NCBI GenBank assembly: GCA_016290775.1
Contig: JAEEVF010000001.1
Location: 248,001-312,000, forward strand
DNA length: 64,000 nucleotides
Origin: Acetatifactor sp.
Lineage (GTDB): Bacteria > Bacillota > Clostridia > Lachnospirales > Lachnospiraceae
Reading direction: 5' to 3'
Under the pieces are notes generated by a model. It saw only the letters and a program-made list of their open reading frames with translations, did no database searches and had not been told where the DNA came from. The position numbers were made by a program, and so were the translations under genes. Below, piece after piece: positions 22,329 to 31,898 of the stretch; position 1 is the stretch's first letter, and each line of letters opens with the position of its first letter.

Positions 22329-25253
22329 ATGAACAATAAGAAAATCGTGTTTCAAGTCACGTGGGAATATATGAAAAAGAATCGCCGAAGAACGCTGATC
22401 ACTTTCGCGGGGATCGTCGTGATGGTGATGCTGATGACGGCAGTGTTTATCGGAAGGGATACGGTCTTGGATTTCTTGTCGAACGCCATCGCGGCCGACA
22501 AGGGAGGCTGGCATGCGCAGGTATATGATCTGAATGCGGAGCAGGTGGATCAGATAGAAGGTCTTTCCTATGTGGATCAGATTGAGGTCTCCAGGGCGCG
22601 GGGCTATATTGAATTTCCGCAGTCCGGTAACAAGGACGCAACGCCTTTTCTCGAAGTGAAGGGCTACACGGAGGGAATGTTTTCCCTCCTCAACATTCGC
22701 CTGACCGAGGGAAGGTATCCGGAGAATGAGAACGAGATCATCCTAAGCGAGCGGGCACGCTCCGAAGGCTCCGACGTAAAGGTCGGCGACGTGGTGGAGG
22801 GAGCGTTTTTTGAAAGATATATGCACGCCTTCTCTAGTGCAGACTATGGCATCGACGGAGAGGATAACGGATTCCTCTTATTTACAAATGGATATCACAT
22901 TGGACATGGGGAGACGAAAAAACTTCCGGATCACTTTATGTACTTTACGAGCAATCAGGAATTTGAGATCCTTCATGAGCCGACGGGTAAGGACGCGAAT
23001 CTCACGGTCGTTGGTTTCATGGAAATGCCTTATTACGAAATGCAGGGTATGGGCGGGTACATTGCATTGTCTGGGACGGAAAAGACCGTAGTGCCCGGCG
23101 AGAGCGTGAACGTCGTTCTGACGACGGATCTAAGGGCAAAAAATGACCTGGACGTTGATCTGAACGTGATCGTCAATTCCACACGGACCGAAGAGGAGTT
23201 AAAGGAGCTTGCCGAGCAAGGCAGGAGCATTATAACAAACGATGGGAAGCGCATCCCGACCGAGGAAGGCAGAGTCGTGGTCAATGATACCTTGCTGATG
23301 TTTGCCTCGCGTGGAACAAACGGAACGTTCTATCAGATTTCCATCTTTTTCCAGGCCTTCTTCATCATCCTCATCACGGCGGCGTCGATCGTTTTGATCT
23401 ACAACGTGTTTTCAATTTCCTTCTTTGAGCGAAGCCAGTATCTTGGGATGCTCTCGTCCGTTGGCGCGACCCGCGCGCAGAAGCGCTCGAGCGTATATGC
23501 GGAAGTGCTGATACTTCTTGCATTTGCCCTGCCGCTCGGTATTCTTGGAGGCATTCTTGTCATTAAGATCGGCATGGAGCTTTTGTACCCGCATTTTGCC
23601 AGCATCATCAGCATGGTCGCTGAGAACGTGATCACGGGCAGAAGCTGTGAGATCAGATATCATTTGATCATTCACCCGACAAATTTGCTTTTGATCGTTG
23701 TTTTCTCGGTATTGGCGGTATGGATCTCAGCGTGGATCCCCGCAAGACGCGTCGGTAAAATCGGCCCCATCGAAAGCATTCGAGGAAACGACGAGATCAA
23801 GGTAAAAAAGGGAACGAACCTGACAGGCCTTTTGAGGAAAGGTCGTGCGGAAGAACTGTTGGCCCTGGCCGGTATCACTAGAAATGCAAGGCAGGCAAAG
23901 GGCATTGTTCGAAGCATCTGCGCCTTTTTGATCCTCACGACCGTCACGGCGTTTTCTGCCATGACGATCACGGATCTCATTGAACAGAAGACGAATAATG
24001 TTGATTTCTCTTTGGGAGATAGTTACCGGCAATATGAATATGTCTTCTCCATTGAAGATGAGGAGTTGTATGAGCAGGGAAAAGCCGACATCTGCAGCTC
24101 TGATGAAACGACGTCTTACAGCGAATTTATATATAACATGTATTGCGGCTACGTTAAAGCGACGGATCTGAATGAACAATATCTGAAGTTTCATAGGAGC
24201 ATCCTTGAAAAATATTTCCCGGACGGAATCCCTGAGAAAATCCTGGAGACATATTATGGCGAGGAAGAGATGGCGGCGGATCCTTACGTCAATGTTTTGG
24301 CGGTTAGTGACGAGACATTTGAGATGATCCGGAAGAATGCAAACCTCCCGGAGGTGATGGCCGAGGAGGGGGTTCCCATGGTACTTGTCTATGATACGAT
24401 CGCTCTGAGCACGGACGAATACAAGCATGCTTTTGAGGGGAGCGTCGTTCCGGATTATGCAAGGTATGAGATCAAAAACCCGATCAAGGCAAGAGTTGGG
24501 GAGAAATTTGCATGGCTTGGCTGGGATCCTGAGGATAAAAAAATGAAGGAGCAACCCTTCCTCATGGCAGGACATGTTAGCGCAAAGGACATTCAGGACG
24601 TGGCTGTTATCTCCGATGACAACCTTTGGCTGATCATAAGCGAGGACGACGATGCATTCATGAAGGAGAAGTCTTCAGAATGGGCACATGGGATCAATGG
24701 CCGGAGCATGTTCTTTAACGTTGTTGAAGGAAAAGAGAATCTTATAAGACGCCTCGGTGGCATTGAGGATGAGTGGGGACGGAGCGCGCTTTCCTCTGCA
24801 GCGATGGAGACGGCGTGGATGAGCTTTGCCGGAGCGATCACAAAGATCATCAATATCCTAGCGATCTGCTTTACGCTCCTGGTTTCCCTGATCAGCTTCT
24901 TAAATCTTTACAACTCCGTGATGGGAAGGAAGCTTGCGAGACAAAAGGAACTTGCGATCCTTTCGTCCATGGGGACCACGAAACTGCAGCGCGCCAAGAT
25001 GCTATGCTACGAAAACCTTGTGCTTCTCCTGAAATCTTTGCTTTTTGGGTCTGTTATCACCACGCTTTTTGTGGTATTCTTACATAAGGTGGTTTCTGAT
25101 CAATTTGGCAATATTCTGTTTCATATGCCAGCTTGGATGATCGTATTGCCGATACTGGCAAGCATCTTGGGACTGACCCTTTTCACAATGCTTTGCTATG
25201 GTGAGAAGGAAGGCAAAAGCATTTTGGAAGAAATTCGGGCGGAGAACGTATAG
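22329..25253 (+). CDS. Large FtsX-type ABC permease
   Basis: A 974-residue membrane protein with two FtsX domains. TM1 is at about residues 20-42, followed by an extracellular domain to about 330, three membrane segments at about 340-475, a linker with another membrane segment near 520-545, a second extracellular region to about 830, and three final segments to 970. The FtsX pattern SSVGATRAQKRSSVYAEVLILL occurs in two halves, the second as SSMGTTKLQRAKMLCYENL. It is longer than MacB or BceB (about 650), because each half has its own ectodomain. It works with the ATPase at 21598; the response regulator gene starts 1 base after its stop. Probable function is sensing or removing a peptide antibiotic, or cell-envelope remodelling; the ligand is unknown. 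Confidence 0.87.
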   Translation: MNNKKIVFQVTWEYMKKNRRRTLITFAGIVVMVMLMTAVFIGRDTVLDFLSNAIAADKGGWHAQVYDLNAEQVDQIEGLSYVDQIEVSRARGYIEFPQSGNKDATPFLEVKGYTEGMFSLLNIRLTEGRYPENENEIILSERARSEGSDVKVGDVVEGAFFERYMHAFSSADYGIDGEDNGFLLFTNGYHIGHGETKKLPDHFMYFTSNQEFEILHEPTGKDANLTVVGFMEMPYYEMQGMGGYIALSGTEKTVVPGESVNVVLTTDLRAKNDLDVDLNVIVNSTRTEEELKELAEQGRSIITNDGKRIPTEEGRVVVNDTLLMFASRGTNGTFYQISIFFQAFFIILITAASIVLIYNVFSISFFERSQYLGMLSSVGATRAQKRSSVYAEVLILLAFALPLGILGGILVIKIGMELLYPHFASIISMVAENVITGRSCEIRYHLIIHPTNLLLIVVFSVLAVWISAWIPARRVGKIGPIESIRGNDEIKVKKGTNLTGLLRKGRAEELLALAGITRNARQAKGIVRSICAFLILTTVTAFSAMTITDLIEQKTNNVDFSLGDSYRQYEYVFSIEDEELYEQGKADICSSDETTSYSEFIYNMYCGYVKATDLNEQYLKFHRSILEKYFPDGIPEKILETYYGEEEMAADPYVNVLAVSDETFEMIRKNANLPEVMAEEGVPMVLVYDTIALSTDEYKHAFEGSVVPDYARYEIKNPIKARVGEKFAWLGWDPEDKKMKEQPFLMAGHVSAKDIQDVAVISDDNLWLIISEDDDAFMKEKSSEWAHGINGRSMFFNVVEGKENLIRRLGGIEDEWGRSALSSAAMETAWMSFAGAITKIINILAICFTLLVSLISFLNLYNSVMGRKLARQKELAILSSMGTTKLQRAKMLCYENLVLLLKSLLFGSVITTLFVVFLHKVVSDQFGNILFHMPAWMIVLPILASILGLTLFTMLCYGEKEGKSILEEIRAENV

Positions 25254-25254
25254 G

Positions 25255-25992
25255 ATGAAGGTATTTGTTGTTGAAGATGATCCCATCATCACGGAAGGAC
25301 TAAAGATTGCGCTGGGGCAGGAGGGCTACGAGGTGATCGCGGCGGACTGCGTTGCGAAGGCGAAGGAGTGCATGCAAGAAGTGGAAAGGTTCGACGTGTG
25401 CCTTTTGGACGTAATGTTACCAGATGGCGACGGCTACGAGGTTTGCCGCGCCATTCGGGAAAAGTCAAGTCTCCCGATCCTGTTCCTCACGGCTTGCGAT
25501 GATGAGGTGCACACGGTGCTGGCCTTAGAGCAGGGCGCGGATGATTATATCGCCAAGCCCTTCAGGATCCGGGAGCTGACGGCAAGGATCAAGGCCATCC
25601 TTCGAAGGACCGGAGGCAGGAAGGGACCAGAGGAGGAAGGCGCCGCAAAAGATCCCCAAACAGCGGAGCAGGCAACTAAAACCTTGGATCCTGGTATCGT
25701 AAAGATTGGCCGAAATGAACTAAATCTCCACACGGGAAAAGTGATCCGGGACGGTGAGGAAGTGTTTCTTTCAGCAGTGGAATATCGCCTGTTGCTTGTG
25801 TTCGTGAGGGGACGCGGACAGCTCCTTACGCGCCAGCAGATCCTAAATGATATGTGGGACAGTGCAGGCGACTTTGTCAATGATAACACGCTGACGGTTT
25901 ACGTTAAGCGCCTTCGCAAAAAGCTCGAGACGCAGGGCGATGAAACACTGATCTCGACGGTGCGCGGGATCGGATATCGGCTTGAAGCATAG
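25255..25992 (+). CDS. Response regulator, OmpR/PhoB family
   Basis: A 245-residue DNA-binding response regulator. Receiver domain residues 1-115 include the acidic pair VVEDDP, phosphoacceptor D52 in LLDVMLPDGDG, the Thr in FLTACDD and the Lys in YIAKPF. A linker of about 45 residues rich in Glu/Ala (GGRKGPEEEGAAKDPQTAEQ) is longer than usual. The winged-helix domain lies at about 155-245 with VEYRLLLVFV and VYVKRLRKKLET. The start directly follows the permease stop, and the gene precedes its cognate kinase. It most likely controls the ABC cassette at 21598 through the GTCAC repeats there (inference). Confidence 0.93.
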   Translation: MKVFVVEDDPIITEGLKIALGQEGYEVIAADCVAKAKECMQEVERFDVCLLDVMLPDGDGYEVCRAIREKSSLPILFLTACDDEVHTVLALEQGADDYIAKPFRIRELTARIKAILRRTGGRKGPEEEGAAKDPQTAEQATKTLDPGIVKIGRNELNLHTGKVIRDGEEVFLSAVEYRLLLVFVRGRGQLLTRQQILNDMWDSAGDFVNDNTLTVYVKRLRKKLETQGDETLISTVRGIGYRLEA

Positions 25993-26026
25993 ATCATGAG
26001 GAAAAAGAGCACCGAGGAGTTTTGAA

Positions 26027-26998
26027 ATGAAACTGAAATGTGGCATCATCATACTCACTATATGTGCGTGCATCCTCGCGAGAAATGACGCGTGGAAGCT
26101 TGTGATGATCCTGGCCCTGTGTATCGCAGGGCTTTTTCTCGTTGACATATTCGACCGGATCAGATTCAAAAAACAGGTCGACGAGCTCATTGGTTATGTC
26201 ACAAAGGTGCAAAACAATTTGGAACTGCCCGAACTGCAAAAAATCCGTGAGAATGAGCTTGGCATTTTGCAAAGCGAGATCTACAAGGTGGTCGCCATTC
26301 TTAAAGAGGCCTATTCTTCCGAACATCGCCAAAAAAAGTACGTCTCTGACATGATGTCGGATCTTTCGCACCAGTTCAAGACGCCACTCACGGCCATCTC
26401 ACTGATGGCTGAGTTGTTGATCAAAACGGACGTGACGGAAGAGCTTCGCCTGGAATATGCCGGAAAGATAGGCGGCCAGGTCCGCAAAATGACTTGGCTG
26501 ATCAAGAACCTTCTGACGTTATCTCAGTTGGAGGCAGGCGTTTTGGAGATGAAGGAGGAAGAAATTGACCTCGCGGAGATGACAAAGGATCTAGAGGAAT
26601 CGCTAGAGGTGATGGCCGAGGTGGCTGGCGTTTCGCTTTCAGCAAAGGTCCCAGAAGGCATTCACGTCAAGGGCGATCCCTATTGGCTTCGCGAAGCATT
26701 GATCAACATAACCAAAAACTGCGTGGAGCACACGGCAGAGGGCGGTTTTGTCAAATTTTCTGCATCGCAGAACAATCTCTCGACGCTGATCATCATCGAG
26801 GACAATGGCACCGGGATCGCACCGGAGCATCTGCCGCACATTTTTGAACGCTTCTACAAGGCGGGCAATGACTCGCCGAACAGCGTAGGGATCGGACTTG
26901 CCATGGCCAGACAGATCATCCTTGGAACAGGCGGAAAGATTGAAGCATTTAGCGAACTGGGGAAAGGAACCAGATTCGAGATCAAATTATATCGTTAA
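26027..26998 (+). CDS. Sensor histidine kinase, short intramembrane type
   Basis: A 323-residue kinase. Two membrane helices at about residues 4-19 and 24-41 are joined by a loop of only a few residues, so there is no extracellular sensor domain; such kinases take their signal from the partner ABC transporter. The phosphorylated His is H115 in SDLSHQFKTPLTAIS. The ATPase domain has the N box NITKNCVEHT, G1 DNGTGIAP, F box FERFYKAG and G2 GIGLAMA. Encoded 34 bases after the response regulator. NarrowER naming is not justified, but the arrangement (ABC pair plus this two-component pair) matches antimicrobial-peptide sensing modules. Confidence 0.92.
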   Translation: MKLKCGIIILTICACILARNDAWKLVMILALCIAGLFLVDIFDRIRFKKQVDELIGYVTKVQNNLELPELQKIRENELGILQSEIYKVVAILKEAYSSEHRQKKYVSDMMSDLSHQFKTPLTAISLMAELLIKTDVTEELRLEYAGKIGGQVRKMTWLIKNLLTLSQLEAGVLEMKEEEIDLAEMTKDLEESLEVMAEVAGVSLSAKVPEGIHVKGDPYWLREALINITKNCVEHTAEGGFVKFSASQNNLSTLIIIEDNGTGIAPEHLPHIFERFYKAGNDSPNSVGIGLAMARQIILGTGGKIEAFSELGKGTRFEIKLYR

Positions 26999-27015
26999 AA
27001 GACGGGAGAACAGAC

Positions 27016-27477
27016 ATGAGTAATTACATTATGGACCTTAGGAAGATCGTTGGCCACAGGCCGCTCCTTCAATGCGCTGCGAGCATCATCATTGTGAACG
27101 AGAAGGGCGAGCTCCTTCTTGGAAGAAGGACGGACAATCATCTTTGGGGGTATTCCGGCGGTTCCATCGAGCTAACCGAAACGGTGGAAGAGAGTGCTAA
27201 ACGCGAGCTTTTCGAAGAGATGGGACTGATCGCCGAGGAACTGGAATTCTTCATGGTGAATTCCGGCCCGGAAGCCCATTACGTTTACCCGAACGGCGAC
27301 GAAGTGTATAACGTCGAACTCATCTACCTTTGCAGAAAATATCACGGCACACTGAAAAGGCAGGAGGAAGAGGTGGAAGAGCTCCGCTTCTTTGCACCGG
27401 AGGAGATCACGATGGATATGATCTCGCCGCCGATCCGTCCCGTTTTCCGCAAGTATTTGGAGCAATTTCAAGCATAA
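27016..27477 (+). CDS. NUDIX hydrolase
   Basis: A 153-residue hydrolase of nucleoside-diphosphate-linked compounds. The Nudix box reads GGSIELTETVEESAKREL followed by FEEMGL, with the R-E-x-x-E-E core intact. Preceding strands CAASIIIVNEKGELLLGRRT fit the fold. GGGAGAA precedes the ATG. It lies 17 bases after the histidine kinase and may be the last gene of that transcript, ending at the terminator at 27492. Substrate unknown. Confidence 0.87.
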   Translation: MSNYIMDLRKIVGHRPLLQCAASIIIVNEKGELLLGRRTDNHLWGYSGGSIELTETVEESAKRELFEEMGLIAEELEFFMVNSGPEAHYVYPNGDEVYNVELIYLCRKYHGTLKRQEEEVEELRFFAPEEITMDMISPPIRPVFRKYLEQFQA

Positions 27478-27491
27478 ATTTGGCAAAAGAA

Positions 27492-27528
27492 GGCAATATC
27501 CATGGGGGTTGGGGGTATTGCTTTTTTT
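27492..27528 (+). terminator. Intrinsic terminator after NUDIX gene
   Basis: GGCAATA...TATTGC stem with extra pairing through TCC/GGG around a G-rich loop, then seven T at 27522-27528. Confidence 0.7.
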
Positions 27529-27606
27529 GCGTGAATGCATTAAAATAAAGAAGTCTATATGTTCTATGGACAAACCCAAAAAAAAATCACATGAGGGGGT
27601 AGAAAA

Positions 27607-28065
27607 ATGGGAGCAATCTACTACGGCACTAGAACGTTTTCAAAGCATGTTGGGTACTTTGGACCAGTACAGGAATGCGTGAACTGCCAGCGCAGCTACA
27701 AGAAGGCATACGTGAAGTATTCTTCTTGGTTTCACATTGATTACATTCCGATCGTTCCGACGAAGACGGTGTATTTCAAGGCATGCCCGGTGTGCGGTCA
27801 TGGCGTGGAGCTAAAGAGCAAGGAAGCAAAGGCCGAGATGGCAGGCGGCGATGACGGATCACAGGTTTTGACGCCGCACGTAAAGCATGTCCTTTCCAAG
27901 AAACCCAAGGGAATCATGAAGGCGGACAACAGCTATGAGCTTTGGCTCAAGGATGAGGTATCCGGCGAAGACATCCTGATCGCAGGCGACGTAGAAAAAG
28001 AAGTGATCAAGAGCCTGAAGAAGGAGCGCGGCTACAAGAAGGTTCCTACCGAGAAAGTAGAGTAA
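27607..28065 (+). CDS. Zinc-ribbon protein of unknown function
   Basis: A 152-residue protein. Four cysteines in two CxxC knuckles, C24-x2-C27 (ECVNCQRS) and C60-x2-C63 (CPVCGHG), make a likely zinc ribbon across the first 65 residues. Between them is an aromatic/hydrophobic stretch WFHIDYIPIVPTKTVYF typical of small zinc-ribbon membrane-associated or scaffold proteins. The C-terminal half (about 75-152) is charged, with a Lys-rich end. GAGGGGG precedes the ATG. It sits alone between a terminator and hisS (24 bases), so it may share the hisS transcript. No known pathway can be assigned. Confidence 0.6.
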   Translation: MGAIYYGTRTFSKHVGYFGPVQECVNCQRSYKKAYVKYSSWFHIDYIPIVPTKTVYFKACPVCGHGVELKSKEAKAEMAGGDDGSQVLTPHVKHVLSKKPKGIMKADNSYELWLKDEVSGEDILIAGDVEKEVIKSLKKERGYKKVPTEKVE

Positions 28066-28089
28066 GTAAGTTAGAAAGAGAGACACATT

Positions 28090-29355
28090 ATGGCACTGAG
28101 CAAAAAGCCCGTAACGGGCATGAAGGACATCCTGCCCGAGGAGATGCAGATCCGTGATTACGTGATCGGCGTGATCAAGGAGACCTATGGAAAGTTTGGA
28201 TTTACCTCCATCGAAACTCCTTGCGTGGAAAACATTGCCAACTTGACGAACAAGCAGGGCGGCGACAATGAGAAGCTGATCTTTAAGATCTTAAAGCGCG
28301 GCGAGAAGCTGAACGTTGCGGACGCGACGACAGAGGAAGAGGTTGTGGACGGCGGTCTTCGCTATGACCTGACGGTTCCGCTGGTTCGTTATTATTCCAA
28401 TAATTCCGCAAACCTTTCAACACCCTTTAAGTCCTTGCAGATTGGTAACGTTTGGCGTGCAGACAGACCGCAAAAGGGTCGTTATCGTCAGTTCATGCAG
28501 TGTGACATTGACATCCTTGGCGAGCCCTCAAATCTCGCGGAGATCGAGCTGATCCTTGCAACCACGACGACCATCACGAGGCTTGGCTTCCGCAATTTCC
28601 AGATCAGGATCAATGATCGCCGTATTCTGAAGGCCATGGCGAAATACGCTGGCTTCAAGGAAGAGGATTATGACGGCGTTTTCATCACCCTGGACAAGAT
28701 GGACAAGATCGGTACGGACGGTGTCCTGGCAGAGCTTTTGGAAAAAGGCTATGGCGACGAAGCGCAGTGCAAGAAATATCTGGACCTCTTTACGGAGATC
28801 CAAAATGCCAAGGACGGGATTTCCTGTCTGATGGAAAAGCTGGGAGATTTCCTGGACGCCGAAGTGATGGCATCCTTCAAGGAGATCGTAAGCAGTGTTC
28901 AGGCAACGCAGGCTGACAGCTTTGAACTCGTGTTTGACCCCACGCTGGTGCGCGGCATGAGCTATTATACTGGCACGATCTTTGAGATCGCAATGCCTGA
29001 GCTTGGCGCGGCCTGTGGCGGCGGCGGACGGTATGACAAGATGGTTGGAAAGTTCACAGGGCAGGACGTTCCTGCCTGTGGCTTCTCCATTGGCTTTGAG
29101 CGTATCGTGCTTCTTTTGATGGAGAGTGGCTTTAAGGTTCCTACCGCACCTGCAAAGGTGGCATATCTGATCGAAAAGGGTGTTAGCGGTGATAAGCTTT
29201 GCGAGGTGATCGTAAAGGCGCAGGAAGCCCGTTCGGAGGGTAAGCAGGTCCTGGTCGCAAGAATGAACAAGAACAAGAAGTTCCAGAAGGAGCAGCTTGA
29301 GGCGCAGGGATATACTGAATTTGAAGAGTTCTACAAAGAGGGATTAAAAAACTAG
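28090..29355 (+). CDS. hisS: Histidyl-tRNA synthetase
   Basis: A 421-residue class II synthetase charging tRNA-His. Motif 1 region starts PVTGMKDILPEEM. Motif 2 is LQIGNVWRADRPQKGRYRQF. The histidine-A signature LVRGMSYYTGTIFEI and motif 3 GGGRYDKMVGKF with GFSIGFERI are present, and the last 90 residues form the anticodon-binding domain. AGAAAGAGAG lies upstream of the ATG. aspS follows 17 bases later, the usual Firmicutes pairing. No T-box leader is visible upstream. Confidence 0.97.
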   Translation: MALSKKPVTGMKDILPEEMQIRDYVIGVIKETYGKFGFTSIETPCVENIANLTNKQGGDNEKLIFKILKRGEKLNVADATTEEEVVDGGLRYDLTVPLVRYYSNNSANLSTPFKSLQIGNVWRADRPQKGRYRQFMQCDIDILGEPSNLAEIELILATTTTITRLGFRNFQIRINDRRILKAMAKYAGFKEEDYDGVFITLDKMDKIGTDGVLAELLEKGYGDEAQCKKYLDLFTEIQNAKDGISCLMEKLGDFLDAEVMASFKEIVSSVQATQADSFELVFDPTLVRGMSYYTGTIFEIAMPELGAACGGGGRYDKMVGKFTGQDVPACGFSIGFERIVLLLMESGFKVPTAPAKVAYLIEKGVSGDKLCEVIVKAQEARSEGKQVLVARMNKNKKFQKEQLEAQGYTEFEEFYKEGLKN

Positions 29356-29372
29356 GATCGAGGTTTGGTAAC

Positions 29373-31169
29373 ATGGCGGAATCAATGAAGGGATTGAAGA
29401 GGACCTGCCGTTGCGCGGAGCTTTCCGTGTCAAACGTGGGGCAGACCGTCACCGTAATGGGATGGGTGCAGAAGATGCGGAATAAGGGAGGCCTGATCTT
29501 TGTGGATCTGCGCGACCGTTCCGGGATCCTGCAGGTGCTCTTTGAGGAGGAAGTATGCGGGAGCGAAGCCTTTGAAAAGGCTGCAAAGCTCCGCAGTGAA
29601 TTTGTGGTTGCAGTGGTTGGCACGGTGGTTCACAGAAATGCCGACGTAAACGAGAAGATGGCAACTGGTGCCATTGAAGTAAGGGCGACGCAGGTGCGCA
29701 TCCTGTCTGAAGCGCAGACGCCTCCTTTCCCCATTGAAGCGGACTCCAAGACGAAGGAAGAATTAAGATTAAAATATCGTTATCTTGACCTTCGCAGACC
29801 TGACATTCAAAAGAACCTGATCCTGCGCAGCAAGATTGCGACGACGATCAGGACCTTCCTTGCCGACGAAGGATTTCTTGAGATTGAGACCCCGATCCTG
29901 AACAAGTCCACGCCCGAAGGCGCAAGAGATTATCTTGTGCCCAGCCGCGTGCATCCCGGTACTTTTTATGCATTGCCGCAGTCACCGCAGATCTTTAAGC
30001 AGCTTCTGATGTGTTCCGGTTATGATCGCTATTTCCAGATCGCAAAGTGTTTCCGCGATGAGGATCTTCGCGCAGACCGTCAGCCCGAGTTTACGCAGGT
30101 GGACCTGGAGATGAGCTTCGTGACTGAAGAGGACGTCATGGACGTAACGGAGCGCATGGTGGCAAAGGCTTGCAAGGAAGCTACGGGCCTTGAGGTGAGC
30201 CTTCCCCTAAAGCGCATGACCTGGACGGAAGCGATGAACCGTTTTGGCTCTGATAAGCCGGATACGCGTTTTGGCATGGAGCTGAAGGATGTTTCTGAAG
30301 TCGTAAAGAATTGTGGATTTAGCGTATTCTCCGGCGCAGTGGCAGCCGGCGGGACCGTTCGAGGCATCAATGTCAAGGGACAGGCGGAAATGCCGAGAAA
30401 GAAGATCGACGCACTGGTGGAGTTCGCCAAGGGCTATGGCGTAAAGGGCCTTGCATATCTTGGCGTGCTTCCTGACGGAACCTATAAGTCCTCCTTTGCA
30501 AAATTCATGACGGAGGACGAACTAAAAGCATTGGCAACTGCCATGGACGGAGAGCCGGGAGACTTGCTTCTTTTCGCGGCAGACAGACTGAAGATCGTGT
30601 GGAACGTGCTTGGCGCGCTTCGCTGCGAGCTTGCAAAGCAACTTGGATTAGTAGATGAGAACAGATATGATTTCCTGTGGGTGACCGAGTTCCCTCAGTT
30701 TGAGTGGAGCGATGAGGAGGAGCGGTTCGTTGCAATGCACCATCCCTTCACCATGCCCATGGAGGAAGACCTTCCGAAGCTCGAATCCGATCCCGGAAGC
30801 GTTCGCGCGAAAGCATATGACATCGTCTTAAACGGCGTTGAGCTTGGCGGCGGAAGCGTTCGTATCTTCCAGGACGACGTGCAGGAGCGGATGTTCCAGG
30901 CACTTGGATTTACCAAGGAAAAGGCTTATGAGCAGTTCGGATTCCTTTTGGATGCCTTTAAGTATGGCGTTCCGCCTCATGCGGGACTTGCCATCGGACT
31001 GGATCGTTTCGTGATGCTGCTCACGAAGGCGGAAAGCATCCGCGAAGTGATCGCATTCCCGAAGGTGAAGGACGCATCCTGTCTCATGAGCGAATGTCCG
31101 AACGTGGTGGATCCCGCGCAGCTAAAGGAGCTGTGCCTTGAGATCGTCACGGCTGATAAGGAGTCATAA
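29373..31169 (+). CDS. aspS: Aspartyl-tRNA synthetase
   Basis: A 598-residue bacterial-type AspRS. It has the N-terminal OB-fold anticodon domain (residues 1-110, with VMGWVQKMRNKGGLIFVDLR), the class II catalytic core with motif 2 QIAKCFRDEDLRADRQPEFT, the bacterial GAD insertion domain (about 290-420), and motif 3 GLAIGLDRFVMLL near 550. The length and the GAD insert identify the bacterial rather than archaeal form. It is preceded by hisS and followed 5 bases later by the phosphopantetheinyl transferase gene, implying one transcript. Confidence 0.97.
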   Translation: MAESMKGLKRTCRCAELSVSNVGQTVTVMGWVQKMRNKGGLIFVDLRDRSGILQVLFEEEVCGSEAFEKAAKLRSEFVVAVVGTVVHRNADVNEKMATGAIEVRATQVRILSEAQTPPFPIEADSKTKEELRLKYRYLDLRRPDIQKNLILRSKIATTIRTFLADEGFLEIETPILNKSTPEGARDYLVPSRVHPGTFYALPQSPQIFKQLLMCSGYDRYFQIAKCFRDEDLRADRQPEFTQVDLEMSFVTEEDVMDVTERMVAKACKEATGLEVSLPLKRMTWTEAMNRFGSDKPDTRFGMELKDVSEVVKNCGFSVFSGAVAAGGTVRGINVKGQAEMPRKKIDALVEFAKGYGVKGLAYLGVLPDGTYKSSFAKFMTEDELKALATAMDGEPGDLLLFAADRLKIVWNVLGALRCELAKQLGLVDENRYDFLWVTEFPQFEWSDEEERFVAMHHPFTMPMEEDLPKLESDPGSVRAKAYDIVLNGVELGGGSVRIFQDDVQERMFQALGFTKEKAYEQFGFLLDAFKYGVPPHAGLAIGLDRFVMLLTKAESIREVIAFPKVKDASCLMSECPNVVDPAQLKELCLEIVTADKES

Positions 31170-31174
31170 AACCG

Positions 31175-31888
31175 ATGTGGGAGACCTGTTACTTCTTGAA
31201 CATAGGAAATCTGACGGGCGAAGAGACGGCGATAGTACGCGAAATGGAGGCGCTTCTGGATCAGGAGCGCCTTCTTAAGTATCAGCGCGTGCAGGCAACG
31301 CAGGGGAGCCTTCTTAGCCTTGGCGCCGGAGCGCTGCTTCGTCTTGCCGTCATGGAATATCTGTCGGGCGACGTGGGAGTCACAAAGGCAACGCGAAGGC
31401 TCACGCCGAAGAGCTTGCTTTCCCTGACGGAAAAGCTCCCAAAGGGCAAAACGGAGCCGATCCTCTATCGCTACGGCGAGCAGGGGAAGCCCTATTTTGA
31501 GAATATTCCGTTGAAGTTCAGTCTGTCACACTCCGGAAGCGCAGTGATGCTTGCAGTTTCGGAAAGCGAGATCGGAGCGGACCTGCAGGAGATCAAGCAG
31601 ACAAACTGGGAAAAGCTTTCCGAGCGGTTTTATGCCGAAGAGGAAAAGCAGCGATTGCATAGGCTTCTTGAAAAGGATCCGGAAAGGGCAAGGGAGGAAT
31701 TCTTTCGCCTTTGGTGCCTGAAGGAAGCGTATGGAAAGTGGAGCGGAGAGGGCGTTACGCCGTATCTTGTCGTGCCGCTATTGCAAAATCATAACATGGG
31801 AAAAAACAACCTCAGGGAGGGAAGGCTTTCCTGGGGTGAGAAATCATATCGCTACGCCGTATATCAATCCGAATCGGCGCAGCAATAA
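31175..31888 (+). CDS. 4'-phosphopantetheinyl transferase, Sfp type
   Basis: A 237-residue enzyme that moves phosphopantetheine from CoA to a carrier protein serine. Family landmarks are the substrate segment GKPYFENIPLKFSLSHSG, the Mg-binding IGADLQEI (D in the position of Sfp D107), and FFRLWCLKEAYGKWSGEG with the Glu and Lys of the W-x-x-KEA motif. Sfp-type enzymes usually serve NRPS, PKS or fatty-acid carrier proteins; no such megasynthase is in the window, so it may be the general enzyme of the cell or serve a distant cluster. It lies 5 bases after aspS and 10 bases before the ABC exporter pair. Confidence 0.9.
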   Translation: MWETCYFLNIGNLTGEETAIVREMEALLDQERLLKYQRVQATQGSLLSLGAGALLRLAVMEYLSGDVGVTKATRRLTPKSLLSLTEKLPKGKTEPILYRYGEQGKPYFENIPLKFSLSHSGSAVMLAVSESEIGADLQEIKQTNWEKLSERFYAEEEKQRLHRLLEKDPERAREEFFRLWCLKEAYGKWSGEGVTPYLVVPLLQNHNMGKNNLREGRLSWGEKSYRYAVYQSESAQQ

Positions 31889-31898
31889 AGGAGCAAAA

